From UBA1858 sp045106935 (lineage in GTDB: Bacteria > Pseudomonadota > Gammaproteobacteria > UBA4575): a DNA stretch of 64,000 nt. The position numbers were made by a program, and so were the translations under genes. The stretch lies in contig JBGCFN010000036.1 of NCBI GenBank assembly GCA_045106935.1, positions 1 through 64,000 of the forward strand, given 5' to 3'. The notes under the pieces were generated by a model, which worked only from the letters and a program-made list of their open reading frames with translations, was not told the origin of the DNA and searched no databases. The stretch's first letter is position 1. Every line of letters starts with the position of its first letter. Of the stretch, positions 54,565-63,981 are shown in pieces.

Positions 54565-56205
54565 ATGTTACTAAAATTACCATCCATATTATTACTTTTA
54601 TTCTTGCTTATCAGCACATCTTTTGCTGATGCGATTGATGAAGGCAATACTGTGCTTAGCTTCCCCGAATTAGTTGCTAATCTAACGACTAAAAAATTTG
54701 ATGAAAAAGCCATCCTCATCAATAAAATTCAACAGTCAGAACATCCAAGATCACTAACTATTCTAGCCAAACTATTGGATGGAAGAATTTATTATAAAAA
54801 AGATGATAAAACAGTTGTTATTGCTGAAATTACAAAAAAAACAGCTAGCATAATAAATGCAAGTACCGGTGAACCATTAGGTCAAACAACTAAAAAGAAA
54901 CTCAAAAAAGTAGGTATTAATAACAAATTAAGGCGTGTATTAAATTCTTCTATTGCACAGCTAAGCCTGAACAATGAAGATCCTAAAATCAGAAAATCTG
55001 CCGCTGTAGAAATGTTTAAAAATATGGATGACGAGATGTCTTCTATATTACAAAAACAACTCGGCGTAGAAAAAAATGAACATGTTATAGAAACTCTAAA
55101 AACAGCAATTTCAATTAATCAGCTTAAATCTTCTGTCTACGATGACAAGCTACAAGCAATTAAATCCTTATCTAATTCACTCTACCCTGAAGTACGTGCT
55201 GCTTTAAATCAATTAGAGAAAAATCTATCTAATGAGCCTCAAACATCACAGTCTCGAACGCTAATAGAAGCGATACAGAATTCCTTAAAAAAGATCGAAT
55301 CAAGAGTAGGCATTTACAAACAAATAGAAAATATATTTTTTGGTATCAGCTTAGGCTCGGTTTTATTACTTATTGCTGTAGGATTAGCCATTACATTTGG
55401 TGTCATGGGTGTTATCAATATGGCACACGGTGAAATGCTCATGCTTGGCGCCTACACTACTTATATCATTCAGTTATTACTACCAAACCATATTGAATAC
55501 TCAATACTTATTTCAATTCCAACCGCATTTATTTTTACTGGACTAGTTGGCATTGGTATTGAACGAGGCGTGATTAGATTTCTCTATGGTCGACCATTAG
55601 AAACTTTATTAGCCACCTTTGGCATTAGCTTAATTTTACAACAAGCGGTTAGGACACTTATCTCTCCACAAAACCGTGCAGTGTCAACACCAGAATGGAT
55701 GAGCGGCTCACTTGATATCAATCCTGCATTATCTCTGACATATAACCGACTCTATATCATTATATTTGCTTTGTTAGTGCTAGCAGGATTAATGCTGTTA
55801 TTAAATAAATCCAAATTTGGCTTACAAGTGAGGGCTGTGACACAAAACCGTTCCATGGCTAAAGCGATGGGTATTAAAACTGATTGGGTAGATGCATTCA
55901 CCTTTGGTCTTGGTTCTGGCATTGCGGGCATAGCCGGTGTTGCACTAAGCCAGCTAACAAATGTTGGCCCCAATTTAGGTCAAGCCTACATTATCGATTC
56001 ATTCATGGTGGTCGTCTTTGGTGGCGTTGGAAATCTATGGGGTACATTGTTTGGTGCAATGACTCTAGGCATCGCAAACAAATTTCTAGAACCATCGATG
56101 GGTGCTGTGTTAGCGAAAATAATCGTATTGATATTCATTATATTGTTCATTCAAAAAAGACCTCGAGGCATGTTTGCTTTAAAGGGTCGCTCTGTAGACA
56201 ACTAA
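54565..56205 (+). CDS. urtB: Urea ABC transporter permease UrtB
   Basis: 546 residues. Signal peptide, then an N-terminal periplasmic helical region (about 25-250) found only in UrtB-type permeases, and a LivH-like permease from about 255 (GVINMAHGEMLMLGAY, FGISLILQQAVR, VVFGGVGNLWGTL). Forms the channel with UrtC. Four bases before urtC. Confidence 0.95.
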   Translation: MLLKLPSILLLLFLLISTSFADAIDEGNTVLSFPELVANLTTKKFDEKAILINKIQQSEHPRSLTILAKLLDGRIYYKKDDKTVVIAEITKKTASIINASTGEPLGQTTKKKLKKVGINNKLRRVLNSSIAQLSLNNEDPKIRKSAAVEMFKNMDDEMSSILQKQLGVEKNEHVIETLKTAISINQLKSSVYDDKLQAIKSLSNSLYPEVRAALNQLEKNLSNEPQTSQSRTLIEAIQNSLKKIESRVGIYKQIENIFFGISLGSVLLLIAVGLAITFGVMGVINMAHGEMLMLGAYTTYIIQLLLPNHIEYSILISIPTAFIFTGLVGIGIERGVIRFLYGRPLETLLATFGISLILQQAVRTLISPQNRAVSTPEWMSGSLDINPALSLTYNRLYIIIFALLVLAGLMLLLNKSKFGLQVRAVTQNRSMAKAMGIKTDWVDAFTFGLGSGIAGIAGVALSQLTNVGPNLGQAYIIDSFMVVVFGGVGNLWGTLFGAMTLGIANKFLEPSMGAVLAKIIVLIFIILFIQKRPRGMFALKGRSVDN

Positions 56206-56209
56206 GCTT

Positions 56210-57355
56210 ATGGAAAAATCTCTCTTACAACGGTTACTTTTATCTGATACCGGCAGCAAGATACTCACGATAGTAATAATATTTATCGCGATAGTTGTCC
56301 CTGCACTTAATTTACTTGCGCCAGTGGATTCACCACTGCATATCTCCACATATACAGTTACCTTATTAGGCAAGTATCTTTGTTATGCCCTACTTGCTCT
56401 ATCTGTAGATTTAGTATGGGGATACTTAGGCATATTAAGTTTAGGCCATGGTGCATTTTTTGCCTTAGGTGGCTACGCAATGGGCATGTATTTAATGCGT
56501 CAAATTGGTGATCGTGGCGTATATGGAAACCCATTACTTCCTGATTTCATGGTGTTCTTGAATTGGGAATCTCTACCATGGTATTGGTTTGGCTTTGACC
56601 ACTTTTCAATAGCACTATTAATGATGTTTGCTGCTCCAGGAATTCTTGCTTATGTATTTGGTTGGCTAGCATTTCGATCACGCGTCACAGGCGTATACTT
56701 ATCGATAATGACGCAGGCGATGACGTATGCCTTAATGCTCGCATTTTTTCAAAATGATTTTGGCTTTGGTGGGAATAACGGACTCACCGATTTTAAAGAA
56801 ATTTTAGGCTTCAATCTTCAAGACAACACGACACGATGTGCATTATTTGTCGCATCAGCAGTCGCCTTACTTAGTGGCTATGCTTTGTGTAAATATATTG
56901 CCCAGTCGCGTTTAGGTAGCTTAGTCATGGCGATTCGCGACTCTGAAAGTCGCGTAAGATTTATGGGTTATCGAGATGAACATATCAAATTATTTATATT
57001 TGTTATTTCAGCCATGCTCGCAGGAATTGCGGGCGCACTATATGTCCCTCAAGTTGGCATCATTAACCCTAGTGAATTTGCACCGATTCGTTCAATAGAG
57101 TTAGTCATATGGGTGGCCATTGGCGGGCGTGGCACATTATATGGCGCAGTATTAGGCGCATTTGTTGTCAATTATGCAAAAACTTTCTTTACAGCTTGGG
57201 CACCAGAAGCTTGGTTATTTATTTTAGGAGGTATTTTTGTATTTGTTACTGTTTTCATGCCTAAAGGTTTGGTGGGAATTTACAATCAAGCTCGCACACG
57301 TAATACCAGAAAAAAATCTATGAAAGAATCACAAGCAAATATAAGGAATTCATGA
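56210..57355 (+). CDS. urtC: Urea ABC transporter permease UrtC
   Basis: 381 residues, LivM-like permease. Motifs LGHGAFFALGGYAMGMYL, FRSRVTGVYLSIMTQAM, FMGYRDEHIKLFIFV and AIGGRGTLYGAVLGAFVV. About nine or ten transmembrane helices. Overlaps the urtD start (ATGATGG). Confidence 0.95.
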   Translation: MEKSLLQRLLLSDTGSKILTIVIIFIAIVVPALNLLAPVDSPLHISTYTVTLLGKYLCYALLALSVDLVWGYLGILSLGHGAFFALGGYAMGMYLMRQIGDRGVYGNPLLPDFMVFLNWESLPWYWFGFDHFSIALLMMFAAPGILAYVFGWLAFRSRVTGVYLSIMTQAMTYALMLAFFQNDFGFGGNNGLTDFKEILGFNLQDNTTRCALFVASAVALLSGYALCKYIAQSRLGSLVMAIRDSESRVRFMGYRDEHIKLFIFVISAMLAGIAGALYVPQVGIINPSEFAPIRSIELVIWVAIGGRGTLYGAVLGAFVVNYAKTFFTAWAPEAWLFILGGIFVFVTVFMPKGLVGIYNQARTRNTRKKSMKESQANIRNS

Positions 57356-58101
57356 TGGAAAAAAATGAATCCATATTATATCTAAACAATGTATCAGTTA
57401 GCTTTGATGGTTTTAAAGCAATAAATGAGTTAAGTCTTTATATAGATAAGAATGAATTACGCTGCATTATTGGGGCAAATGGCGCCGGTAAAACAACAAT
57501 GATGGATATTATCACTGGCAAGACCAAACCAGATGAAGGTGAAGTCTATTTCGGTGATCACATCGATCTAACCACAAAAGATGAAGCCGAAATCGCCAAT
57601 TTAGGTATCGGTCGAAAATTTCAAAAACCTACTGTGTTTGAAAATCATAGTGTGTTTGAGAATTTACAACTCGCTCTTGAAGGCCATCGCAATATTTTAA
57701 GCAACCTTTTTTACAAACTTAATGAAGACCAACGCAATAAAATTGATTCATCATTAGAAACCATTGGCCTTGAAGCTGAAAAATACAGAATGGCTGGAGA
57801 GTTATCACATGGCCAAAAACAATGGTTAGAAATTGGTATGTTAATCACGCAAAATCCACAGGTGCTGTTAGTTGATGAGCCCGTTGCAGGAATGACACAT
57901 CAAGAATCTGAACGTACCGCAGAGTTACTGACATCATTAGCAACACGCCATTCAGTCGTAGTAGTGGAACATGATATGGAATTTGTCAGATCAATAGCTA
58001 GGCGAGTTACTGTCTTACATCAAGGTTCGGTACTCGCTGAAGGTACAATGGATAAAATTCAAAATGATCGTAAAGTAATTGAAGTATATTTAGGAGATTA
58101 A
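57352..58101 (+). CDS. urtD: Urea ABC transporter ATPase UrtD
   Basis: 249 residues. Walker A GANGAGKTT, signature LSHGQKQWLEIGM, Walker B VLLVDEPVAGM, and H-loop VVVEHDMEF. LivG-like. Start overlaps urtC by four bases; urtE follows after one base. Confidence 0.96.
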   Translation: MMEKNESILYLNNVSVSFDGFKAINELSLYIDKNELRCIIGANGAGKTTMMDIITGKTKPDEGEVYFGDHIDLTTKDEAEIANLGIGRKFQKPTVFENHSVFENLQLALEGHRNILSNLFYKLNEDQRNKIDSSLETIGLEAEKYRMAGELSHGQKQWLEIGMLITQNPQVLLVDEPVAGMTHQESERTAELLTSLATRHSVVVVEHDMEFVRSIARRVTVLHQGSVLAEGTMDKIQNDRKVIEVYLGD

Positions 58102-58102
58102 T

Positions 58103-58792
58103 ATGTTAAGTGTTTCTTCAATTAATCAATACTATCGAGAAAGCCATACGCTTTGGGATCTTTCATTAGAGGTGCCTAAAGGCAGCGTCACATGTTTGAT
58201 GGGACGAAATGGTGTTGGGAAAACAACGCTTTTGAAATGTATTATGGGATTAGAGTCAATCACAGATGGAACCATTCAATTTAAAGATACTGAAATTAGC
58301 AAATTAAATGCAGAGAAACGTGCAATCCATAAAATTGGCTATGTGCCTCAAGGCAGAGAAATATTTTCTCAGTTAACCGTTGAAGATAATTTAAATACAG
58401 GTCTTGTAGCCAATAATTCAAGGCAATTACCTTCCATTATTTTTGAACTTTTCCCAGTCCTGAAAGAAATGTTACATCGCCGCGGCGGTGATTTATCTGG
58501 CGGCCAACAACAGCAGCTGGCACTTGGGCGCGCATTGGCGATTGAACCTGAATTACTCATTCTCGACGAACCAACAGAGGGCATACAACCCAACATAGTG
58601 CGTGAAATTGGTGACATCATAAAAAAATTAAACGAAGAGCTCGGACTCACGGTATTATTAGTAGAACAAAAATTACCATTTGCAAGACGTGTTGCTTCTA
58701 ATTTTTGTATATTAGAAAAAGGTCGTGACGTTGCCAATGGCTCAATGAACGAATTAGACGACCAACTAATCAATAAATACTTAAAAGTTTAA
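58103..58792 (+). CDS. urtE: Urea ABC transporter ATPase UrtE
   Basis: 229 residues. Walker A GRNGVGKTT, signature LSGGQQQQLALGRAL, Walker B LLILDEPTEGI, and VLLVEQKL. LivF-like partner of UrtD. The small His-rich gene starts 22 bases later. Confidence 0.96.
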   Translation: MLSVSSINQYYRESHTLWDLSLEVPKGSVTCLMGRNGVGKTTLLKCIMGLESITDGTIQFKDTEISKLNAEKRAIHKIGYVPQGREIFSQLTVEDNLNTGLVANNSRQLPSIIFELFPVLKEMLHRRGGDLSGGQQQQLALGRALAIEPELLILDEPTEGIQPNIVREIGDIIKKLNEELGLTVLLVEQKLPFARRVASNFCILEKGRDVANGSMNELDDQLINKYLKV

Positions 58793-58814
58793 AAAAAGCA
58801 TATAGGAGAATATT

Positions 58815-58985
58815 ATGCGCTTAAGATTTGCCAGCACTTGTCTATCTATCACACTAATGATTATTGCTGCGCCTGCATCTGCCCATTCTGGACATACTAA
58901 TATCATTCACAACCATTCTGGTATCGAATATTTATTAGTTTTATTTGTTATTGCGGGCATTATTTACCATCACTTTAAACACTAG
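58815..58985 (+). CDS. Small His-rich exported membrane protein in the urea locus
   Basis: 56 residues, ATG 58815 after TAGGAGAATATT. N-terminal signal (RFASTCLSITLMIIAAPASA), then HSGHTNIIHNHSG (four His), a transmembrane helix (IEYLLVLFVIAGIIY) and a C-terminal HHFKH. It looks like a drastically shortened HupE/UreJ-type nickel protein, but I do not recognise the family. It lies between urtE and ureD, same strand, so is likely part of the operon. A nickel-binding role is inferred from position and histidines only. Confidence 0.8.
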   Translation: MRLRFASTCLSITLMIIAAPASAHSGHTNIIHNHSGIEYLLVLFVIAGIIYHHFKH

Positions 58986-58995
58986 TCACCTGACA

Positions 58996-59847
58996 ATGGC
59001 GGCAACGGCGATACCTTCTGAAAGCACAGTTAGCTGGAAAGCTACACTGGATTTATCATTTGCTAATAAGAAGAATAAAACAATACTGACCGGCAAGAAG
59101 CACTCAGGTCCACTTATGGTTCAAAAACCATTTTATCCTGAGACAAACGGCTGCTGTCATATTTATTTGATACATCCGCCTGGAGGTATTGTTGGTGGTG
59201 ATTCACTCAATCTGAATGCTCATCTTGAAAAAGACACACACGCTTTAATCACTACACCAGCAGCTACCAAGTTCTATCGTAGTACCGGGATACAAGCTAG
59301 CCAATGCCAAACAATAGATTTAGAGGAAAATGCCATATTAGAGTGGCTCCCTCAAGAAACAGTATATTTCAATGAGACTAACGCATTTTCTTCAACGAGA
59401 ATCAACACAAATAACAGCAATCAATTTTTCGCATGGGAAATTCAATGTTTAGGCTTGCCTGCACAAAAAGATTATTTTGTTGCAGGCAAATGCCGTCAAA
59501 AATTAGAAATATGGAGAAATAATAGACCCATCTTGCTAGAGACCAACCGACTTATTGGTGGGGACAAATTACTTGATTCAAGTTGGGGACTTCAAGGACA
59601 TAAAGCTATCGGTACGTTCGTCATTTCAGATATTAACTCAACAATAGATATTGATACCGTCAACAACATTTCACTTAGATTCAAAAATCTAAGCAATTCT
59701 CACACATCATTGAATGGGCTATTTATTATAAGAGCAATGAGCGCTTTCGCAGAAGTTGTAAAAGAATTTTTTGCAGAGCTTTGGCAAATACTAAGGCCAC
59801 AGGTTCTTCAATTAGAATCAAGCACTCCTAGAATTTGGCATACTTAA
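58996..59847 (+). CDS. ureD: Urease accessory protein UreD
   Basis: 283 residues from ATG 58996; an in-frame upstream start would overlap the small His-rich gene. Family stretches: YLIHPPGGIVGGDSLNLNA, TTPAATKFYRS, EWLPQETVYFNE and LGLPA. UreD holds the apo-urease and forms the nickel tunnel with UreF and UreG. 18 bases before ureA. Confidence 0.93.
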   Translation: MAATAIPSESTVSWKATLDLSFANKKNKTILTGKKHSGPLMVQKPFYPETNGCCHIYLIHPPGGIVGGDSLNLNAHLEKDTHALITTPAATKFYRSTGIQASQCQTIDLEENAILEWLPQETVYFNETNAFSSTRINTNNSNQFFAWEIQCLGLPAQKDYFVAGKCRQKLEIWRNNRPILLETNRLIGGDKLLDSSWGLQGHKAIGTFVISDINSTIDIDTVNNISLRFKNLSNSHTSLNGLFIIRAMSAFAEVVKEFFAELWQILRPQVLQLESSTPRIWHT

Positions 59848-59865
59848 TTTTACATAGGAACAAGC

Positions 59866-60168
59866 ATGGAATTATCACCAAGAGAAAAAGACAAATTATT
59901 ATTATTCACTGCTGGACTTTTAGCTGAACGACGTAAAAATAAAGGCATAAAATTAAATTATCCAGAAACAATTGCATATATCTCTTGCGCAATTTTAGAA
60001 GGAGCACGAGAAGGAAAAAGAGTAGCAGAGCTCATGGAAGAAGGCAGACACTTACTAACACAAAATGACGTGATGGATGGTATTGCCGAAATGGTTCACG
60101 ATGTTCAAGTCGAAGCAACCTTCCCTGATGGCACTAAACTAGTCACTGTGCATAATCCTATTACTTAA
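59866..60168 (+). CDS. ureA: Urease gamma subunit UreA
   Basis: 100 residues, standard length. MELSPREKDKLLLFTAGLLAERR start, KLNYPETIAYISCAILEGAREG and the VHDVQVEATFPDGTKLVTVHNPI end. Confidence 0.97.
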   Translation: MELSPREKDKLLLFTAGLLAERRKNKGIKLNYPETIAYISCAILEGAREGKRVAELMEEGRHLLTQNDVMDGIAEMVHDVQVEATFPDGTKLVTVHNPIT

Positions 60169-60184
60169 CCTTGGACATAAAAAT

Positions 60185-60505
60185 ATGATACCTGGCGAAT
60201 TAATTGCACAACCCGGCGAAATTGAATTGAATAAAGGTCGCAGAAAATTAACTATCACTGTCGCAAACACTGGAGATAGACCAATTCAAGTTGGCTCTCA
60301 CTATCATTTTTACGAGACTAACAGCGCACTAATTTACGATCGTGAAAGCACTTTAGGTATGCGCTTAGATATTGCAGCAGGCACTGCAGTACGTTTTGAG
60401 CCAGGTCAAGAAAGAACAATCGAACTCGTTGAAATTGATGGCAGCAAAATAATTTATGGATTTAATGCAAAAGTAATGGGAAAGGTGACAAAAAACCATG
60501 GCTAA
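60185..60505 (+). CDS. ureB: Urease beta subunit UreB
   Basis: 106 residues. IPGELIAQPGEIELNKGR start, GDRPIQVGSHYHFYETN and LDIAAGTAVRFEPGQERTIELVE. Its last codons overlap ureC by eight bases. Confidence 0.97.
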   Translation: MIPGELIAQPGEIELNKGRRKLTITVANTGDRPIQVGSHYHFYETNSALIYDRESTLGMRLDIAAGTAVRFEPGQERTIELVEIDGSKIIYGFNAKVMGKVTKNHG

Positions 60506-62201
60506 GATAAGTAGACAAGCATATGCAGAAATGTTCGGACCCACTGTGGGTGACAAAATCCGTCTAGGTGATACTGACTTATTTATTGAAGTTGAAAAAG
60601 ATTACGCAACTTTTGGTGAAGAAGTAAAATTTGGAGGCGGCAAAGTTATTCGTGATGGTATGGGGCAAAGTCAATTATGTTCAAAAGATGTGGTTGATAC
60701 AGTCATTACCAATGCTCTAATTCTTGATCATTGGGGTATAGTGAAAGCAGATATTGGCATTAAAGAAGGGAGAATTGTTGGTATTGGTAAAGCAGGAAAC
60801 CCAGATATTCAACCAGATGTCACCATCGCTATTGGACCTGGTACGGAAGCCATAGCAGGTGAAGGACAAATTATCACCGCGGGCGGTATTGATGCACATA
60901 TTCATTTTATTTGCCCACAACAGATCGAAGAAGCATTAATGTCAGGCGTCACCACTATGTTAGGTGGCGGGACAGGCCCTGCCACTGGGACAAATGCAAC
61001 TACCTGCACTCCGGGACCATGGAACATTTATAAAATGCTAGAAGCCGCTGATGCGTTTCCCATGAACCTAGGTTTTCTTGGCAAAGGTAATGCCAGCCTC
61101 CCTGAGGCATTAGAAGAACAAGTGGCTGCAGGTGCGATGGGGCTGAAACTGCATGAAGACTGGGGAACTACACCAGCATCTATTGATAATTGCTTAAGTG
61201 TCGCAGAAAAGTATGATATTCAAGTCGCTATTCATACAGATACACTAAATGAATCAGGCTTTGTAGAAGATACAATCGCAGCATTTAAAGGCCGCGCAAT
61301 ACATACTTATCATACAGAAGGCGCTGGCGGCGGACATGCTCCTGATATTATAAAAGCCTGTGGTGAAGCCAATGTATTGCCTTCAAGTACCAATCCAACT
61401 CGTCCATACACGGTCAATACAATTGATGAACATTTAGATATGTTAATGGTTTGTCATCATCTAGATACAAAAATACCAGAGGATGTTGCTTTTGCTGAAT
61501 CAAGAATTCGAAAAGAAACGATTGCTGCTGAAGATATATTTCATGACTTAGGTGCATTTAGCATGATCGCTTCAGACTCACAAGCAATGGGCCGCGTCGG
61601 CGAAGTGATTTGTCGCACATGGCAAACAGCGGACAAAATGAAAAAACAACGTGGCGCACTTGAAGAAGATAGCGCTGACAATGATAACAATCGCGCAAAA
61701 CGCTATATTGCAAAATATACAATCAACCCAGCTATTACACATGGAATTTCCCACGAAGTTGGCTCTGTTGAAGTTGGCAAACTAGCAGACTTAGTATTAT
61801 GGAAACCAGCATTTTTTGGAGCTAAACCTTCATTAATTATCAAAGGTGGATTCATTGCAGCCGCACCCATGGGAGATCCAAATGCCTCAATTCCAACACC
61901 TCAACCTGTCCATTATCGTTACATGTTTGGCGCGCATGGGAGTGCAACTCATAAAACGAGTTATACATTTGTATCACAAGCCGCTATCGAAAATGATATT
62001 GAAAAAACCTTATCATTACATAAGCGTTGTGTCGCCGTTAAAAATACACGCTCAATCAGAAAAAAAGATTTAATCAACAATACATATCAACCAAAAATTG
62101 AAGTAGATCCACAAACCTATGAAGTTCGCGCTGATGGAAAGCTTCTTACATGTGAGCCTGCAGAAATAGTATCGCTCGCTCAACGATATTTTCTGTTCTA
62201 A
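60498..62201 (+). CDS. ureC: Urease alpha subunit UreC
   Basis: 567 residues; hydrolyses urea to ammonia and carbamate at a dinickel centre. Nickel ligands and catalytic residues are present: AHIHFICPQQ, carbamylated Lys in GLKLHEDWG, AIHTDTLNESGF, GGGHAPDI, the flap histidine in MVCHHLD and Asp in MIASDSQAMGR. Full length. Confidence 0.98.
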   Translation: MAKISRQAYAEMFGPTVGDKIRLGDTDLFIEVEKDYATFGEEVKFGGGKVIRDGMGQSQLCSKDVVDTVITNALILDHWGIVKADIGIKEGRIVGIGKAGNPDIQPDVTIAIGPGTEAIAGEGQIITAGGIDAHIHFICPQQIEEALMSGVTTMLGGGTGPATGTNATTCTPGPWNIYKMLEAADAFPMNLGFLGKGNASLPEALEEQVAAGAMGLKLHEDWGTTPASIDNCLSVAEKYDIQVAIHTDTLNESGFVEDTIAAFKGRAIHTYHTEGAGGGHAPDIIKACGEANVLPSSTNPTRPYTVNTIDEHLDMLMVCHHLDTKIPEDVAFAESRIRKETIAAEDIFHDLGAFSMIASDSQAMGRVGEVICRTWQTADKMKKQRGALEEDSADNDNNRAKRYIAKYTINPAITHGISHEVGSVEVGKLADLVLWKPAFFGAKPSLIIKGGFIAAAPMGDPNASIPTPQPVHYRYMFGAHGSATHKTSYTFVSQAAIENDIEKTLSLHKRCVAVKNTRSIRKKDLINNTYQPKIEVDPQTYEVRADGKLLTCEPAEIVSLAQRYFLF

Positions 62202-62216
62202 TAAAATTTATATGTG

Positions 62217-62681
62217 ATGATTCAAATAACACAAAAAATTGACTTTAGTGTAGAAACACAATTGTCATTAACATTACCATTTGATTCCAGACAGAAAGCC
62301 AGGTTACACACACAACTAGACAGTGGAGAGGAAGCAGGTTTATTTTTACCACGCGGTATAATTTTACGAGGTGGGGATTTACTACAAGCAGAAACAGGCG
62401 AAATCATTAAAATCATTTCAGCCAACGAAGAAGTTAGCACTGTCACTTCAAATAGCTCTTTGCAATTAATGCGTGCAAGTTATCATTTAGGTAATCGTCA
62501 TGTTCCACTAGAAGTGACACCAAACTATTTAAGATTCCATTATGATCATGTCCTAAATGAAATGCTAGAACATTTAAATCTTACCGCGATTAAAGAACTT
62601 GCTCCATTTGAGCCGGAGTCAGGCGCCTACTCAAAAACCAATAATCATAATCATAGCCACACACATCATCACCATGAGTAA
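62217..62681 (+). CDS. ureE: Urease nickel metallochaperone UreE
   Basis: 154 residues from ATG 62217 (a GTG at 62214 would add one). N-terminal peptide-binding domain, C-terminal metal-binding domain with GNRHVPLEV and FHYDHVLNEML, and a His-rich tail ending NHNHSHTHHHHE. It delivers Ni2+ to UreG. Overlaps the ureF start by eight bases. Confidence 0.96.
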   Translation: MIQITQKIDFSVETQLSLTLPFDSRQKARLHTQLDSGEEAGLFLPRGIILRGGDLLQAETGEIIKIISANEEVSTVTSNSSLQLMRASYHLGNRHVPLEVTPNYLRFHYDHVLNEMLEHLNLTAIKELAPFEPESGAYSKTNNHNHSHTHHHHE

Positions 62682-63342
62682 CATTTCATTACTTCAGCTT
62701 CTACGAATATGTAGCCCCACTCTGCCAATTGGCAGCTACGCCTACTCACAAGGCTTAGAGACAGCTTGTCATAATGAATATGTTGATGATCAAGAAAGTC
62801 TTAACGAATGGATAAAGGGGATGTTAGCAAACAGCTTTGAATATCTAGATATTCCAGTCTTTTCTCGACTATATGAGGCGCATAACACTCAAAACTTCGA
62901 TGCTGTCTGCGAATGGAATGATTACATTTTAGCATCACGAGAAACAAGTGAATTATTATTAGAAGATACACAAATGGGCGGCGCACTAGCTCGATTACTT
63001 GTGGATTTAGGAATAACCGAATCACTGCATTGGAAAAAAAACCAATGTTCATTATTAACAACATTTAGCTTAGCATGCGTGAAGTGGGAAATTGACAAAA
63101 CAACATCAACGCAAGGTTTAGTATGGAGTTGGTGTGAAAATCAAGTAGGAATTGGTGTTAAATTAATTCCTCTAGGCCAAACAAGCGGACAAATAATATT
63201 ATCAAATCTTATGACAAGTATTCATGACAGTGTTACTAATGGATTACTCCTAGAAGACAACATGATTGGCGCAACATGTCCAGGTGCAATTATGGCCAGC
63301 ATGCAACATGAGCAACAGTATACTCGTCTTTTTCGTTCTTAA
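62674..63342 (+). CDS. ureF: Urease accessory protein UreF
   Basis: 222 residues from ATG 62674. LLRICSPTLPIGSYAYSQGLE at the start, ETSELLLEDTQMG, and QTSGQIILSNLM. All-alpha; links UreD to the GTPase UreG. 27 bases before ureG. Confidence 0.95.
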   Translation: MSNISLLQLLRICSPTLPIGSYAYSQGLETACHNEYVDDQESLNEWIKGMLANSFEYLDIPVFSRLYEAHNTQNFDAVCEWNDYILASRETSELLLEDTQMGGALARLLVDLGITESLHWKKNQCSLLTTFSLACVKWEIDKTTSTQGLVWSWCENQVGIGVKLIPLGQTSGQIILSNLMTSIHDSVTNGLLLEDNMIGATCPGAIMASMQHEQQYTRLFRS

Positions 63343-63369
63343 TTTAAATATACATTCAAACAAATCAAT

Positions 63370-63981
63370 ATGACTACAAATAAACAAGTACTTAGAATTG
63401 GCGTCGGCGGCCCAGTCGGCTCAGGTAAAACTGCATTACTACGACTATTATGCATGCATATGCGTGATGATTATCAAATCGCCGCAGTTACTAACGATAT
63501 ATACACACGCGAAGATGCAGATTTTCTGATTCGCCATAAAGCGCTAGAAAAAGATCGAATTGTTGGAGTAGAAACTGGTGGTTGCCCTCATACCGCTATT
63601 CGCGAAGATGCCTCAATGAATCTTTCAGCTGTAGAGAGTTTATGTGAAACATTTGGAGAATTAGATTTTGTATTTATTGAAAGTGGTGGAGATAATCTAA
63701 GCGCAACATTTAGTCCAGAATTATCAGATTTAACAATTTATGTTATCGATGTGGCAGCAGGAGAAAAAATTCCACGTAAAGGTGGCCCAGGAATTACTAA
63801 ATCGGATTTATTAATTATAAATAAAATAGATTTAGCACCATTAGTAGGCGCTTCACTGGAAGTGATGGATCGTGATGCAAAAAAAATGAGAGGTGATAAG
63901 CCTTTCTTATTTACAAATCTAAAAGAAGAAACTGGACTTGATGAAGTAATAAACTTCATCAAGCAGCATGGAATGATCTAA
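63370..63981 (+). CDS. ureG: Urease accessory GTPase UreG
   Basis: 203 residues. P-loop GGPVGSGKTALLR, nickel-binding CPHT in VETGGCPHTAIREDAS, FIESGGDNLSATF and the NKIDLAP guanine motif. GTP hydrolysis powers nickel insertion. Ends 19 bases before the window edge; any further genes lie beyond. Confidence 0.97.
   Translation: MTTNKQVLRIGVGGPVGSGKTALLRLLCMHMRDDYQIAAVTNDIYTREDADFLIRHKALEKDRIVGVETGGCPHTAIREDASMNLSAVESLCETFGELDFVFIESGGDNLSATFSPELSDLTIYVIDVAAGEKIPRKGGPGITKSDLLIINKIDLAPLVGASLEVMDRDAKKMRGDKPFLFTNLKEETGLDEVINFIKQHGMI

Noticed and set aside
58945..58995. Longer UreD start
   Set aside because: It would lie inside the small His-rich gene; the ATG at 58996 starts right before the conserved UreD sequence.
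62599..62673. Longer UreF start
   Set aside because: This is the His-rich tail of UreE read in another frame; ATG 62674 fits the UreF family start.
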